DNA from: Zonotrichia leucophrys gambelii
Taxonomy: Eukaryota > Chordata > Aves > Passeriformes > Passerellidae
NCBI RefSeq assembly: GCF_028769735.1
Contig: NC_088174.1
Coordinates: forward strand, 124,001 to 188,000
Reading direction: 5' to 3'
Length of the DNA: 64,000 bases
The position numbers were made by a program, and so were the translations under genes. Under the pieces are notes generated by a model that worked only from the letters and a program-made list of their open reading frames with translations, was not told the origin of the DNA and did not search any database. This document shows, piece after piece, positions 21,827 to 51,759 of this stretch. How positions within the stretch are numbered: the first letter of the stretch is position 1; every line of letters starts with the position of its first letter.

Positions 21827-22443
21827 TGTGAAAAACACCAATCACTTGCTTTTAAAATTTTTAAAAGTGTAATCGTAATAAAATGGTTAAAAGGAATAGT
21901 AACACAATTAGAGTAATAACAATTTGGACAAATTGAATTAAGACAATATGAGACAATAAAAAACAAAAAGTTATGGACGTCCGGGTACCTTTTTCTGGGC
22001 ATCACGAGCCCGAAAAAGGACACCCATTAACAAAGGATTAACCCTTAAGAACAATAGCCCATTGCATATTCATACACTTCATACATGATGCATAAATTCC
22101 ATTCAAACACGGGATTCTGTCTGGGCAGTGTCAACTTCTTCCTTCCAATCCTAACAGCGCCTCCAAGGCGGGAAGAAGTTCGTTTCTTCTGATAAGAAGG
22201 CAATAAATTCCCTTTCTCTGATAGATTTAGGTGTCCTGAGGCTGCTATCTCGCTGCAAACCCTTTCTGTTAAACAAAGCATCTTACATAGCATAGTTTCT
22301 ATTTTAACAATTTTTATAACCTAAAACTATATTTAACATAGTACTTAAGAAAATTTATACAACATTATTTTCTAACACAACACATATAATATTCATTTTA
22401 ATATTTGCGAAAAGCCAGTCATAAAATACATGCATTTTTTGCA
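21827..22443 (-). repeat. 5' LTR (family B) of the minus-strand ERV
   Basis: On the minus strand it runs from TGCAAAAAATGCATG to GTTTTTCACA. It matches the solo LTRs at 4224-4838 and 2872-3501 on the opposite strand. The primer-binding site follows directly. No matching 3' LTR in this orientation was found at lower coordinates, so the provirus is truncated or rearranged. Confidence 0.8.
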
Positions 22444-22770
22444 CTCTGTGTTTATAAATTGAGACAGAGCAGAAGAATGACAGAACTAAGGCAGAACCAA
22501 TAAAAAGACAGAAGACAGCAACAGGCAGCAGGCCAGAGCAACGAAAAAAACCAGGAAGAGCAGACCAATATAGAAACCAAGGAGTGAGAAAGTGGAATAC
22601 TGTGAAAGGGAGAAGGATGCTGGGATAGAGACAATGAGAGCAACAGAGAATAACAGAGATATGAAGAACAAGAAAAAACAGGGCCAGTTGGGTGAAGTAA
22701 TAAATATCAGGGTTGGGGAAACAGCAAAAGGATCACACTAATAAATGAACAGGAAATTGGAAAGGGAAAG

Positions 22771-23212
22771 TGTGAGAAATCAATGCTCACTTTTAACATT
22801 TCAAAGGTTTATTAAACCTTAACAAAAATAAAACAAAGGACTGAATAAGAAAAAATTACAACACTGGAAGTCTCCGTGACCAGCAGCCACGTGTTTGTCT
22901 AGAAAATTGATGGTCTGCTTTTTATACTCTTGGCCCTTCCCAAAGTCTTTTCAGTCAATTCCTTCTCTGCCATCCATTGATGGAGATCCCTTTCTTACAA
23001 CTTGATTAGCGGTCAGGTGTTGCTGTGCCACACCTCCTAGTAACAAGCCTGCCCCCCCAAATGCCCCGATCAGTGACTACAGTACAAGGGGGAAGTGAAA
23101 GAGGACTATGGGGAGAACATATAACATAACTGTACATCTATAAAACTTCACTTACACATAATATTCACCTCTTAATTGTGAAAGCTAACCATCATATAGC
23201 TTATTTATAACA
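22771..23212 (-). repeat. Solo LTR of family C
   Basis: It is bounded by TGTGAGAAATC and TTATAACA on the plus strand. Read on the minus strand it has a TATA-like GAGTATAAAAAGC (about 22920) and the AATAAA signal TTTAATAAACC (about 22812) in the right order. It is the intact counterpart of the copy split at 5154-5572 and 15338-15469. Confidence 0.75.
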
Positions 23213-23537
23213 CAAGTGAGATCCAGAACTGAAACAAACAGCAACAGTTAGCAAAACAAAAGGATAGAGACAAATAAAAGGAAGGAGGAAAGAGATAGGA
23301 ATGCAGGAACACTCTGCAGTAGACAGAGGTACAGAGAGGGAAAAAATGCCAGATAAAGATAAAGAACAGGCCAGATAAATTGTGAAGAGAAAAGAGGCAG
23401 ATTCACCTCAGAACAAATCAATGGAGAAGGGAAAAAACAACTGTAAGCTGCAGAAGAGAGACAGAGGATAAAAAAAGGAGACAGAACTGGTGAGGGACAG
23501 AAGCACAGAGAGAAAAAGGAAAGGGAGTGTGGTAGCG

Positions 23538-23965
23538 TGATAGATGAGTAATGCGATGTTTGACTCTCACAATTAATAGACAAATATCATGTATATAGGT
23601 TAACAAAAGTTTTATTGATTTTTTGTTATGTTTTACCCCCTCATGTTGTTACCAAGGGACAGCTGGGTTGGGACATCTGGGAGGGCTGGCTTGTCACTAT
23701 GGGGACATCTGACTTCAAATCAGGATTTGAGGAAGAGATCTCCACCACTGGACAGCAAAGAAGGGGATGATGGACAGAAACTTTGGGAGGGATTAAAGGG
23801 TTAAAAAGGGGAAACCTCCATTGTGAGGGGGGCTGAGCACATGGTGGGGGAAATCTTTTCCTCCCAGCACCATAACCTTTTTTCTCTATTCAGTCTTCTG
23901 TTGTATTTTTGATAAGGTTTAATAAACCTTCCTAAACTATGAAAAGTGAGTAGCTGTTTCTCACA
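23538..23965 (+). repeat. Solo LTR, probable GGTAG target-site duplication
   Basis: A 428-bp element starting TGATAGATGAG and ending GTTTCTCACA. It has an AATAAA signal in GGTTTAATAAACC near 23918. GGTAG occurs at 23531-23535 and 23966-23970. It interrupts the purine-rich tract. The family is not identified. Confidence 0.65.
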
Positions 23966-24129
23966 GGTAGGAAGAGGGAGCAAGACAAATAAGAGACAAA
24001 AGGAGAGGTATAGGGAAGCAAAATAAAATAGTCACAGCAACATGTGAAAAAAAAGCAGGTCAGGAGAGAAGCAAAGAGGCCTTGAGACACACAAGACGGG
24101 AGACAGGGCCCAAGGGACCTTAGACGTAC

Positions 24130-24980
24130 CTCAGCTGTGATTCTTGGATGATTCTTGGCACTGCCGGGAAAATTTACCAGTTTGGATGCATCTTTCCCCT
24201 TCTCACCCAGTGAGGGAGGCTTTCACTTGTCTGCAGAGAGACCTGCCGGATGGCCTCCAATTTTTATTTGTCTTTTTTATGGCCTCTCCAGTCTCTGCCA
24301 TAGCAGCTCCTCTCCGAGCCAGTAAGTGCTCATCCTGTCCCTCTTCAACCTATGGCCTGGAGGGAGTAAGGCTGGTACTAAGGTTGGAAATTATATACAG
24401 TTTCAGTTTTTCATGTAAAATTTTTAAATTCTAATGTAACTTTAGTCAGTTTAGCTCGCCGTTGCCCCAGGAGAAGAGAATTGAAGTTTCTTTTCAGGGG
24501 ACTGGTTCACCAGGTGAGGTCTGATGAGCTTAAACTCAAGGGACTGGAAGTAGCTCAGAAGATACACAAAAGGAAATAACCATTAACAACCATCAACATC
24601 AGACAACACTCCTGGCATGATCAGAGACACCTACTCTGAGAAAACAGAGATAAGAATGAAAACCTAATTAGCATTGAAGGTGAAGAAATCCATATCCAAC
24701 AGGAAACCAAATATTAAGAACTGTGCAACTTGGAAATAATTAAGATTGAACCAACTAATTTCTACAGGTTTTGACTGTATAAAATGCGTGAAAAGTCGAG
24801 TAAAGAGCTGAGTCATTGAATTATTTTCTCTGCACAATCCGGGCAATGTGTGGATGAAATTATTTCTGTTGCACATCCTGGCCAGAACAACATCCTGGCC
24901 AGAATAAAGTAATGTCTTGATTCTCTAACACTAAAAACTTTGAAGAGCTGTTTTTGTTTTTCCTGCAGTTTCAGTGACAC
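24130..24980 (+). other. Unassigned sequence with an LTR-like 3' part
   Basis: Positions 24540-24980 hold a TATA-like TGTATAAAATG (about 24776), a duplicated CATCCTGGCCAGAA motif (about 24875-24905) and an AATAAAG signal (about 24903), an arrangement seen in LTRs. Termini are not clear. Positions 24130-24540 show no recognised element. Confidence 0.3.
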
Positions 24981-24983
24981 TAA

Positions 24984-25572
24984 CGTGAAAAGTCTGTTCA
25001 CTCTCCTGTGAAAATTTAAAAAGTTTAATAAAGGACCAAAGGAGACAAGGACCGCAGAGCAAAGGTTATTATGGCCGGGTGCATCTTGGCACTCAGCCAA
25101 GACCATGCCTGCTAGTTTGGAAACACCCTTTATATACTATTCTATTACATCAGCCTGTTACATATTCATAGGCCCTTATGCATAGTAAACTTTTCCCCCA
25201 AACTAGTTTATATGTTCCAAGAACTGTTTAGCATGGCTCCTCCTCAGTTCCACCTTTTAGAGCATGTGTATTCCTTGGTTGGGGTTTTAATCCATTTTTA
25301 TCATCTCCTGTTTTGGGCCTTGATCCACACTGCCTTGGTGAGTGCTGATAGTTGGCATATCTGTAGCAGGTGTCCTCATCCCGTGTTCATTGGATGCTAT
25401 TTCATCCAAGCAGGCATTTTAACGCAAGCATACTTATATCAGCTATTTCACTAAGCTCAATTAACAACAGAAATAAAAACAATATCATTGTTAGAAAGTT
25501 ATTTTAACATCACACATATAGATCCATTTTAATATTTGTGAAAAGCCACTATTATAATATGTATCTGTAACA
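24984..25572 (-). repeat. Solo LTR of family A
   Basis: It matches 32944-33522 almost throughout and the split copy at 2463-3672. Minus-strand signals include a TATA-like AGTATATAAAGGG (about 25130) and TTTAATAAAGG (about 25025). CACTA-like sequence at both edges may be the target duplication. Confidence 0.8.
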
Positions 25573-25649
25573 CTAGCGACCCAAACAAGCCCCAGGCGGG
25601 TGCAGTCACTGGCATCATTGCCTGGGCATGCTTCGGGGAAGAATGGACA

Positions 25650-26560
25650 TGCAGACGCTCAGCTGTGGCCTCTGGCAGAGGGAAAGAGGCAGCAGCGACT
25701 GTTATTACCGTAGATACCTTGCATGAATCCCTCTTTCTGCAGGGGCTTCTGAGGGACACCTCGACGGCCAACCGGCCGCGCGGGGTGGCTAGTGGACACA
25801 GGGCAGGTTTCAGGGGCGATGCTGGAGCAGAGGCAATGGCACAAGGCGAACAGGGGCGGTCAAGAGGCTCAGGGGAGCTCTGGCCACATGGAGAGACACT
25901 CAGCTCTGGCCTCGAGATGCGGCCGCCCCCGCCCGGGCCGGCAGCCGGGGCGGTGGGCTGCAGCTTCTTCCCTGCCATCCGCGGCGGCTCTTCCTCACTC
26001 GCTGAGGCTTTCTGTCATCTCACCGCTGCCGCGACCTCATCCCTCTTCTACCGCTGCCACCGCCCGGCCCCACGCCCAGTGCTCTGCCACGTCGCTCCCA
26101 AATACCCGCGCGGGCACCAGGCCCGGCGGCCGCGAGGGGCACTCAAACCCCTCGCGGGTTGGGCGGCAGCAGCGCTCCGACAGTACCGGCACTTCCGCGC
26201 TTTGCACTCCTAGCGGCGCCGACATCGCGCCCGTGGGACGGCAGCGGAGCGTGCTTCCCGAGAGGCGGCTCCCAGCCCGGTCCCGCACACGTGGGTTTCG
26301 CTGTGTACTTGCAGTGCGGCAGTTTGGCCAGGGGGCGGCAGCAGGGAGAAACTCCCTTTCGCGGGGAACGCGCATTCGCGGCTTTCTTGGCTGCAGGAGC
26401 AGCTACTGACCGCACGGTGGCGCCTCGGCGGGGCCGCCTCGGGGGGACTGAGCGGGAGGACACAGCCGAGGAGCGGGGAAAGGACACGGAGGGAGCCGGG
26501 GAGATGCACGAGAAACAGAGAGATGACGTACACCAGATCCACCCGCGATAATGCTCAGCA
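25650..26560. promoter_or_regulatory. Unassigned CpG island
   Basis: About 0.9 kb of GC- and CpG-rich DNA with ETS-like (CGGAAGTG, minus strand, about 26190) and CRE-like (TGACGT, 26524) words, typical of a housekeeping promoter. Open frames on both strands are long because of composition and match no protein I know. It may be the first exon and promoter of the next gene on the RPS4X side; ERCC6L and PIN4 lie there in mammals. Confidence 0.5.
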
Positions 26561-26599
26561 GACAGCACATTTGGGATAACCCACACGAAGCAACTTCAT

Positions 26600-27960
26600 G
26601 CGGCTAACTGACCCGCACTGGATAATCCATGGCAATACCCACCCCTGAACTGCACACACTTCACCTCGAATTTTCCCACCTGTCGTTTTCATTGCCATTT
26701 TGGAAATTTTGCTAGTATAACAACTGGGTTTTTCTTTCCCAAATATTCAATTTGGCTATTTTCTAAATCTTTTTCACAACATAAAAACTAAGTGACATTT
26801 GCTTTTGGCTCTGTGCATGAAAATGTGGGGATTTTGCCCACATTTCTAGCTGCTCACATCTGTGCATCACAGGACAGCCCAAGCACCAAGCCCACTGCCA
26901 GCACCACGAAAGACCCTGGAGATGCTGCTGCTCTGAGCCTGTGCAGCATCCAGAGGGAGCAGCACAGCAACACTAGAGGGAACATGGGCAGTGCCACAAG
27001 CACTCAGCTTTCCTGAGAGCATAACATCAGAATATAGCTGGCTGCAGACACTTCATGAGGCTCAATTACATTTCACCATGACACCTGATGAAGCTGATAA
27101 AAGATGCCAATTTTGCAATCGTGCGCATCTGTGCCCCATCCATCTTGGAAGACAGGTGCTCACAAGGCTGACGCAAGCAGGCAGAGTGGGAGAGGCCCCA
27201 GGACTCCTCTTCCCCAGGCTGAGCAGAGGAGAGGTTGTGCCCTCAGCCTCTTCTATGCCTCCATCACTCCAGCTTTTCCACTGGCATTGCTCCAGTGCCC
27301 ATACTTGCCTGGACTTGATGGCACCAGTCTGCACACCATGCCCAGGCACAGACTCCCCTTTCCTACAATGCCTTTCACCCTTCCTGGCACAGCCCAGTTG
27401 TGCAGCTGCCCTTCCTGACTGGACACACTGCCCACACCAGCCCACCTTGTCCTCCAGAGCTATTCCCAATGCCACAACCAGTCCCCAGCTCCTTTGCTCC
27501 TGAAGGCCAGGCTGATGCTCAAGTGTCCCCAGCAGCCCATTCCCCTCCCGCTTAGGTCAGGCTGTCAGTGTGATCACTCACACCCTCCACCTCCACAGAA
27601 AAGACATGGAGGAGCAGTCCCACTTGGACACTTAGTGCCAACACCCTTGAAGCCAACAAAGCTGGGGTAGCCCCTCAAACTGATCTGGCACTACTGGCTA
27701 CAAGAGAGCCCAGCCAGCTCTCCCCATATCCTTGCTCCTCCTACACATCCAGAAGAGTTTGTGCAAACACCTTTGCAGGGACAGACAGAGCAGTCTGAAG
27801 GCTCTCCCACCCTTCCTCCTTGCCCTTCTGGAATAAGGCTGTGGTACTTGCTCAGACAGGAGAAGCAGGACCTTCTGGGGAGCAGGGCCTGGCACTGTTA
27901 GCATGGCTCCCCACCCTAGCCCCAGGACACTCCCCAGCAGTCAGAGCCATGTAGTAAACA
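26600..27960. other. Intergenic DNA, nothing recognised
   Basis: No exon, repeat family or RNA gene was recognised between the CpG island and the RPS4X 3' end. Apparent open frames here lack any protein resemblance. Confidence 0.4.
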
Positions 27961-27961
27961 G

Positions 27962-27967
27962 TTTAAT
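27962..27967 (-). terminator. Polyadenylation signal of RPS4X
   Basis: ATTAAA on the minus strand about 40 bases after the TAA stop, consistent with the very short 3' UTR of ribosomal-protein genes. Confidence 0.5.
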
Positions 27968-28006
27968 TAACACACTGACAGCACCAGAGCCAGCCTGAGC
28001 TGGACT

Positions 28007-31984
<3,978 letters not shown>

Positions 31985-31987
<3 letters not shown>

Positions 31988-32560
31988 GGCTGCGCTCTGC
32001 CGAGAAAGGGCGGGTGCTTCCGGCCCGCCGCGGAAGTACAAAGCATGGCGGCAGTGACATGCGTCGCCCCCTGGCGGCTCGGAGGTCCCGAGCCGCTCGC
32101 GAGGCGACACATCGGAACGGCTCGTCCCTTCCCGGCGACCCCGACGGGGACACCCCGCTCCGGGACACGGCTCTCCGGGACTCCCTGCTCCTAGCCGGGT
32201 ACTGTGGTCATCCTGGTCATCGCTGATGGCATGGGACAGCCCGCTACGTTCTGGCCCTGCGGTTTCGGAGAGCCCAGCCAGGGGTGACACGCCCGTGTTC
32301 GGACCTCTCCCTGCCCACACCTGCCCTCCCACACCTGTTGTCTCCCCCCTGCCACGACGCCTCCCCGGGTAGAGCTGGGACCCCACGCAACCCCAAACGT
32401 GATGCCGGGCCTTAGCGCCCACTACTGAAGGCAGCTCGGGGGTCAAGCGGTCCCAGCTGCCCTCCTCAGGGCGGCAGACGTGTCCGCACGGTGCTCCGGA
32501 GTCCCCGGGACAGTCCCAGGCTCCCGCATCCTGCCAGGCAGCCCGGTGAGTGCAACAGCC
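31985..32560 (-). promoter_or_regulatory. CpG-rich promoter and 5'-TOP start of RPS4X
   Basis: Minus strand: CCCTTTCTCG at about 32010-32001, 14 bases before the ATG, is a terminal-oligopyrimidine start typical of ribosomal-protein mRNAs under mTOR control. Just upstream are ETS-like CCGGAAG and ACTTCCG and a YY1-like GCCGCCATG (about 32045). The exon 1 donor directly follows the ATG (ATG|GTGAGA). Confidence 0.7.
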
Positions 32561-32689
32561 CCACACCTAGCACGTCTCCACAGCATCGCTCCCGTAGCAG
32601 GGTGTGGCTGGGACAGAGGTCCCATTCCCCAGGGTGACTCTCACAGAAAAACGTCGGGACAAATGAAACTCTACGTTTAGATTAGAAAG

Positions 32690-32943
32690 CAGCATTACTT
32701 TATTCAGAATGCTGGGTGAATAGAGGGAGCTCCACCTACGGCACACACTTGCAACTTACACACTTACTTACACACTTTGCACACTTCCAAAACTTTTCAT
32801 TATTTATGCACTTTAGCAAAGCAATTAATGTTCATTTGCTATAAAATACATAGTTCTCTTCATTAATTAGTATTTTATCTTCTACTGGTTACAGATTTCT
32901 TACTTCTCATGCTCATTAGCCTACATTTTCAGTCGTTATGATC
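32690..32943 (-). repeat. Probable LTR fragment
   Basis: Minus-strand TTCTGAATAAAGTAATGCTGC has a polyadenylation signal in LTR-like context and is followed (plus direction) by AT-rich sequence to the edge of the family A LTR. Sequence beyond that LTR (33523-33850) may be its continuation. Boundaries are not resolved. Confidence 0.3.
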
Positions 32944-33522
32944 TGTGAAAAATCTGTTCACTCTCCTGTGAAAAGTTAAAAAGTTTAATAAAGGACACTA
33001 AGAGACAAGGATCTCAGAGCAAAGGTTATTTCGGCTGGGTGCATCTTGGCACTCAGCCAAGACCACACAGTTATCTTTGGAGATACCACTTAAATACCTT
33101 TCCTTTACATCAGCCTGTTGCAAATTCATAGGCCCTTATGCATAGTAAACTTTTCCCCCAAACTAGTTTACATGTTCCAAGAATTGTTTAGCATGGCTCC
33201 TCCTTGCGTCTGCCTTTTTAGAGCATGCAGATTCCTTGCTTGTGGTTTTAATCCATTCTTATCACCTCCTGTTTTTGGGCCTTGATCCACACTGACCTCA
33301 GACCGTGAGTGCTGATAGTTGGCGTAGCAGGTGTCCTCATCCTGTGTTCACTGGATGTTATTTCATCCAAGCAGGCATTTTAACACAAGCATAGCTATTT
33401 CACTAAGTTTAATTAACAACAGAAATAAAAACAATCTTTGTTAGAAAGTTACTTTAACATCACATGTATAAATCCATTTTAATATTTGTGAAAAGCCACT
33501 GTTATAATATGTATCTATGACA
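32944..33522 (-). repeat. Solo LTR of family A
   Basis: It runs from TGTGAAAAATCTG to CTATGACA on the plus strand and is highly similar to 24984-25572, with AGTTTAATAAAGG, the CTTGGCACTCAGCCAAG palindrome and the GTGAAAAGCCACT end. No internal retroviral sequence is attached. No clear target duplication was found. Confidence 0.8.
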
Positions 33523-34199
33523 TTATCTTATTATCTTTTTCCCAGATAAGACAATTGCTGAATTGTCTTTATTAGTTTCTTTATCTCTGGATCATGCAAA
33601 ATGTTCTTGCAGACTATAAATTTTGCATTCCATGAGTCCAGTTTCAGCACTATGTCTCTCCCATGCTTAGTCCAATTAAGTGTATCAAAGTTGGTTTAGC
33701 AAAACTTAAGTTTTAGTAATTTTCCTGACCTGCATTCCCACAATAGCAGTTTATGAAAAACCTTGCTTAGTGCTTGGCTACGGTGGAAAATTACACTGTT
33801 CATGACTGATTAAAACAATTCATTAAAAATTTTAACTAGAAAAGTTACTAGGAAAGTTGTGTAATTTTCAACAACAACAAGGATGGGAACATCATAAGCC
33901 GAGAAGACACACTGGAGCTTTGGGGTGGAGCTTTAGGGGGCCCACCCTCCTTCCATCAAGGGCTGCTTCACACAATGTCCTTCGCCGAAATGGACAAAGG
34001 GCACAGCCGTGGGAACAACGATCCTTCCGGATTTTATTACACGGCAGCTGGAGACCCCTCGCCCATCGGGCCCACAGCGACGCCGGCGCGTTTTGGGACG
34101 GGCAGCGCGGCCGCAGCTCCTCCTCCAGCCCCGTCCCACACTCGGCCGGGTGCCGAGCGTTCCCCGCTGCCGCTGCGCTGGTGCCCGGGGCGGCCGGGA

Positions 34200-34860
34200 C
34201 GCTGCTCACTGGTGGGGTGAGGTAGGAGGCCCCCGCCCAGCCGCGCTCCGACCGGCAGGTCCGACCGGGAGTCGAGCTCGCGGTGATCAAGCCAGAGCTC
34301 CGGCAGCTCGTCCGCCCTGTTGAGGCCAAGCTGCACCACCAGCCACCTGAGCACCTTGTCGGCCGGGTCCGAGTCGGTGAGGCCGGGTCCAGCGGCCTGG
34401 AGGGGGCGGCTCCCCGCGGCTGCGTCCCCAAGCCCTAGGCGAGCGGCGAGGCGGGCTCCGTGGGGCTCCAGAGTCTCCCCGGGGCGCGGTTCTGGACGTG
34501 GAACTTCTGCAGGCACAAGATGGCCCACAAGGCGGTTGGGACTCGCCTTGGGGGGCCACAGGGGCGGGGAGCAGGCGCAGTCCCTACCGCCGGCACCTCT
34601 TCGGTCCCGAAAGGGTAGCAGTGCAGGATCGCCACCACGAGAGGCCCTTCGTGCCCCGGGGAGGGGACTGTCAACAGCTCATCTCCGGGGTGCACGAGGA
34701 CACTGCAGCGCTCAGAGGGACGCGGGCTGCCCCAGGCGGGTCTGGTCCAGCGACGTGCCCGGGCAGGGAGGGACTGGAAGGGCGCTCCGGCTTGGCTCCC
34801 TTGCATGGGCGGCAAGACGGACATCCCACTCTGGCTAGGGGATGTGGGGAATTCCACCCA
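34200..34860 (-). pseudogene. CITED1: CITED1-like transcriptional co-activator, frame-disrupted
   Basis: One minus frame at 34250-34381 reads LTDSDP, then VVQLGLNRADELPELWL (ELPELWL at 34289-34309). This resembles the C-terminal CR2 domain by which CITED proteins bind the CH1 domain of p300/CBP. In CR2 the helix is followed by an acidic, aromatic segment (EFDF). Here it is DHRELDSRSD, and the frame continues past the usual end. A second frame has VVAILHCYP (34612-34638) and AILCLQKFHVQ (about 34492-34527), matching the VAILHYPG and LQKLNSQYQ segments of CITED1. The two frames do not join, so a frameshift lies near 34490. The place between RPS4X and HDAC8 and the strand match mammalian CITED1. 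A sequencing indel in this GC-rich DNA cannot be excluded. Confidence 0.7.
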
Positions 34861-36313
34861 AGAGGCATCTCATCTAAAAGCCACAACCCTTGACACTTGT
34901 GGGGTTTCCTATTGTTTATTTTCCCAACAGTGTTCCTGAAAGCTCCCACAGCTCTCACAAGGGCAGTCTACCTGCTGTGGGGACAGAGCACATGGGGCCC
35001 TGAGGTGGGTCAGAGGCAGCAGTTGGCCAGCTCTGCTCCCTCATTCCTCGCATTTTTCCTTGGATGGGCAGTCCCAAATCCTGACATCTCCCCAGGGCAC
35101 TGGGATCCTTTGCTAGAGCAATGGCAGCAGCAGCTTTCTGCCAGCGGTCACCACACAAGACTGGTCTCACCACAGCACACCACACCAGGTGCCAGGGTTA
35201 TATGGAAGCAGGCAAGGGGTCAGGAGTCATGGGAGCCACATCCTGCTGACCTGTCTCCATACCAGATTTCCTGTTGTTTCAATCAGCAGTGAAAAACAAG
35301 AGAGCAAAAAACAAAGCCAAGGCCAGGCTGGGAACTAGTTTGTCTTGCTGTTTCTTCCAGCATAATCTAATTAAAGCCACAGGAAATATGCTTTCCTCCA
35401 GTGACTAGGCATCTTTATAAAAAAAGAGCACAATAAAAAGTCCATGGGCTGGGAGAATGAGGGGACAAGGGCGACAGAGGCCAGGCTTCATGGCTCTTGG
35501 CACTGGGAGGGTTCTGCTCCAGATACCTGTATACCTGTTGCCTTGCTGAGACACCTCGTGGCAGCTCTCATGGGGCACCAGAGCATCTGGAAGTTCATCC
35601 AAGATCTCCCAGAAGAGGAGCTGCCACAATGCCCTGCATTGCCCTTGACATTCTTGAGAGGCTCTCCAGGCTCTGGTCCCTCTGTGCAGGACTTCAGGAG
35701 CTCACAAATGGCTTTGCAGTAGGTGGGAAGGGGGAGGGGGGGTGTGCTGTGGAAAAGAGCACTGGCAAGACAGGGTGGGTGGAAGAAGAAAGGAAAGAGC
35801 TGGAGGAGTATTTCAAGTATTTTATTTTTAAAAAATTCCCAGTTAAAACCACAATGTCTGTGCCTTTCTGTGGGTAAGAAACACAACCAGGGTAGCTCTC
35901 AGGCTCTACTTCCCAAGTGGGCAGCTCTGAGGCTGTGGCCCTGCCAAGTAGGTAACACAGCACTGGCCTCCAGCTGGGGAGGGCTCACAGCTCTGAGCAG
36001 CTCCTCTCTTAAAATACATTTAAAAGCAGTTGTGAGAACAAACTGTGGTGTTAAAAAGGAATGGGAAAGGAGCAAGGGAGGCTCTCCCAGCACTGGACGG
36101 CTGTGGCTGGAGGGCCCACGCTCCTGCCTGGGAAAAGCCACAGAGCTTGTGGCATGCGGCAGCTTTTCTTCTTTAAAGAGAACAAAAAATTAACCAACCA
36201 ACCAACAGTACTTTCTTTGAAAGATTCCCTGCAGCCACAAATTTCATCAGTTGTTCACATAAATATGCTGTCTTCCTCACAGGAAATGCTCTTGCCTGAG
36301 CCTTCCTTTTCTG
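34861..36313 (-). other. Sequence between the CITED1-like relic and the HDAC8 stop
   Basis: It includes the HDAC8 3' UTR. An AATAAA on the minus strand at 35821-35826, about 490 bases past the stop, is a candidate polyadenylation signal. The rest shows no recognised exon or repeat. It would also contain any upstream CITED1 exon, which I could not identify. Confidence 0.4.
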
Positions 36314-51588
<15,275 letters not shown>

Positions 51589-51759
51589 GGGAGCCGGCAC
51601 AGCCGGGACCAGCGCCCGCAACGCCGCTTGTCAGGGCACGCCACGACCGGCAGTTCCGGCCCCGCGGCGTGCCGGGAGCTGTAGGCCCGCCCCGCCATTA
51701 TCCTTTCTCCTGCCGCGTAAGAACAGGCAGCCTACTGGTGTTAGTGGCATTTTTATTGG

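Larger units (their letters stand above)
22444..24130. repeat. Purine-rich tract broken by two LTR insertions
   Basis: Segments 22450-22770, 23213-23530 and 23970-24120 are strongly A/G-rich on the plus strand, with recurring GACAGA, AGAGACA and AAAACAG words. They look like one low-complexity tract cut by the LTRs at 22771-23212 and 23538-23965. Apparent minus-strand reading frames here are compositional (Ser/Leu/Phe-rich) and not gene-like. Confidence 0.6.

Noticed and set aside
22452..23606. Minus-strand frames rich in Ser, Leu and Phe
   Set aside because: They are the complement of a purine-rich tract, and composition explains both openness and apparent hydrophobicity.
25665..26586. Several long overlapping reading frames on both strands in the GC-rich block
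   Set aside because: Their length follows from high GC content. None shows a domain, splice structure or family resemblance.
32041..32566. Long minus-strand frame upstream of RPS4X
   Set aside because: It lies in the CpG-rich promoter, reads Gly/Pro/Arg-rich low-complexity protein and has no homology I can name.
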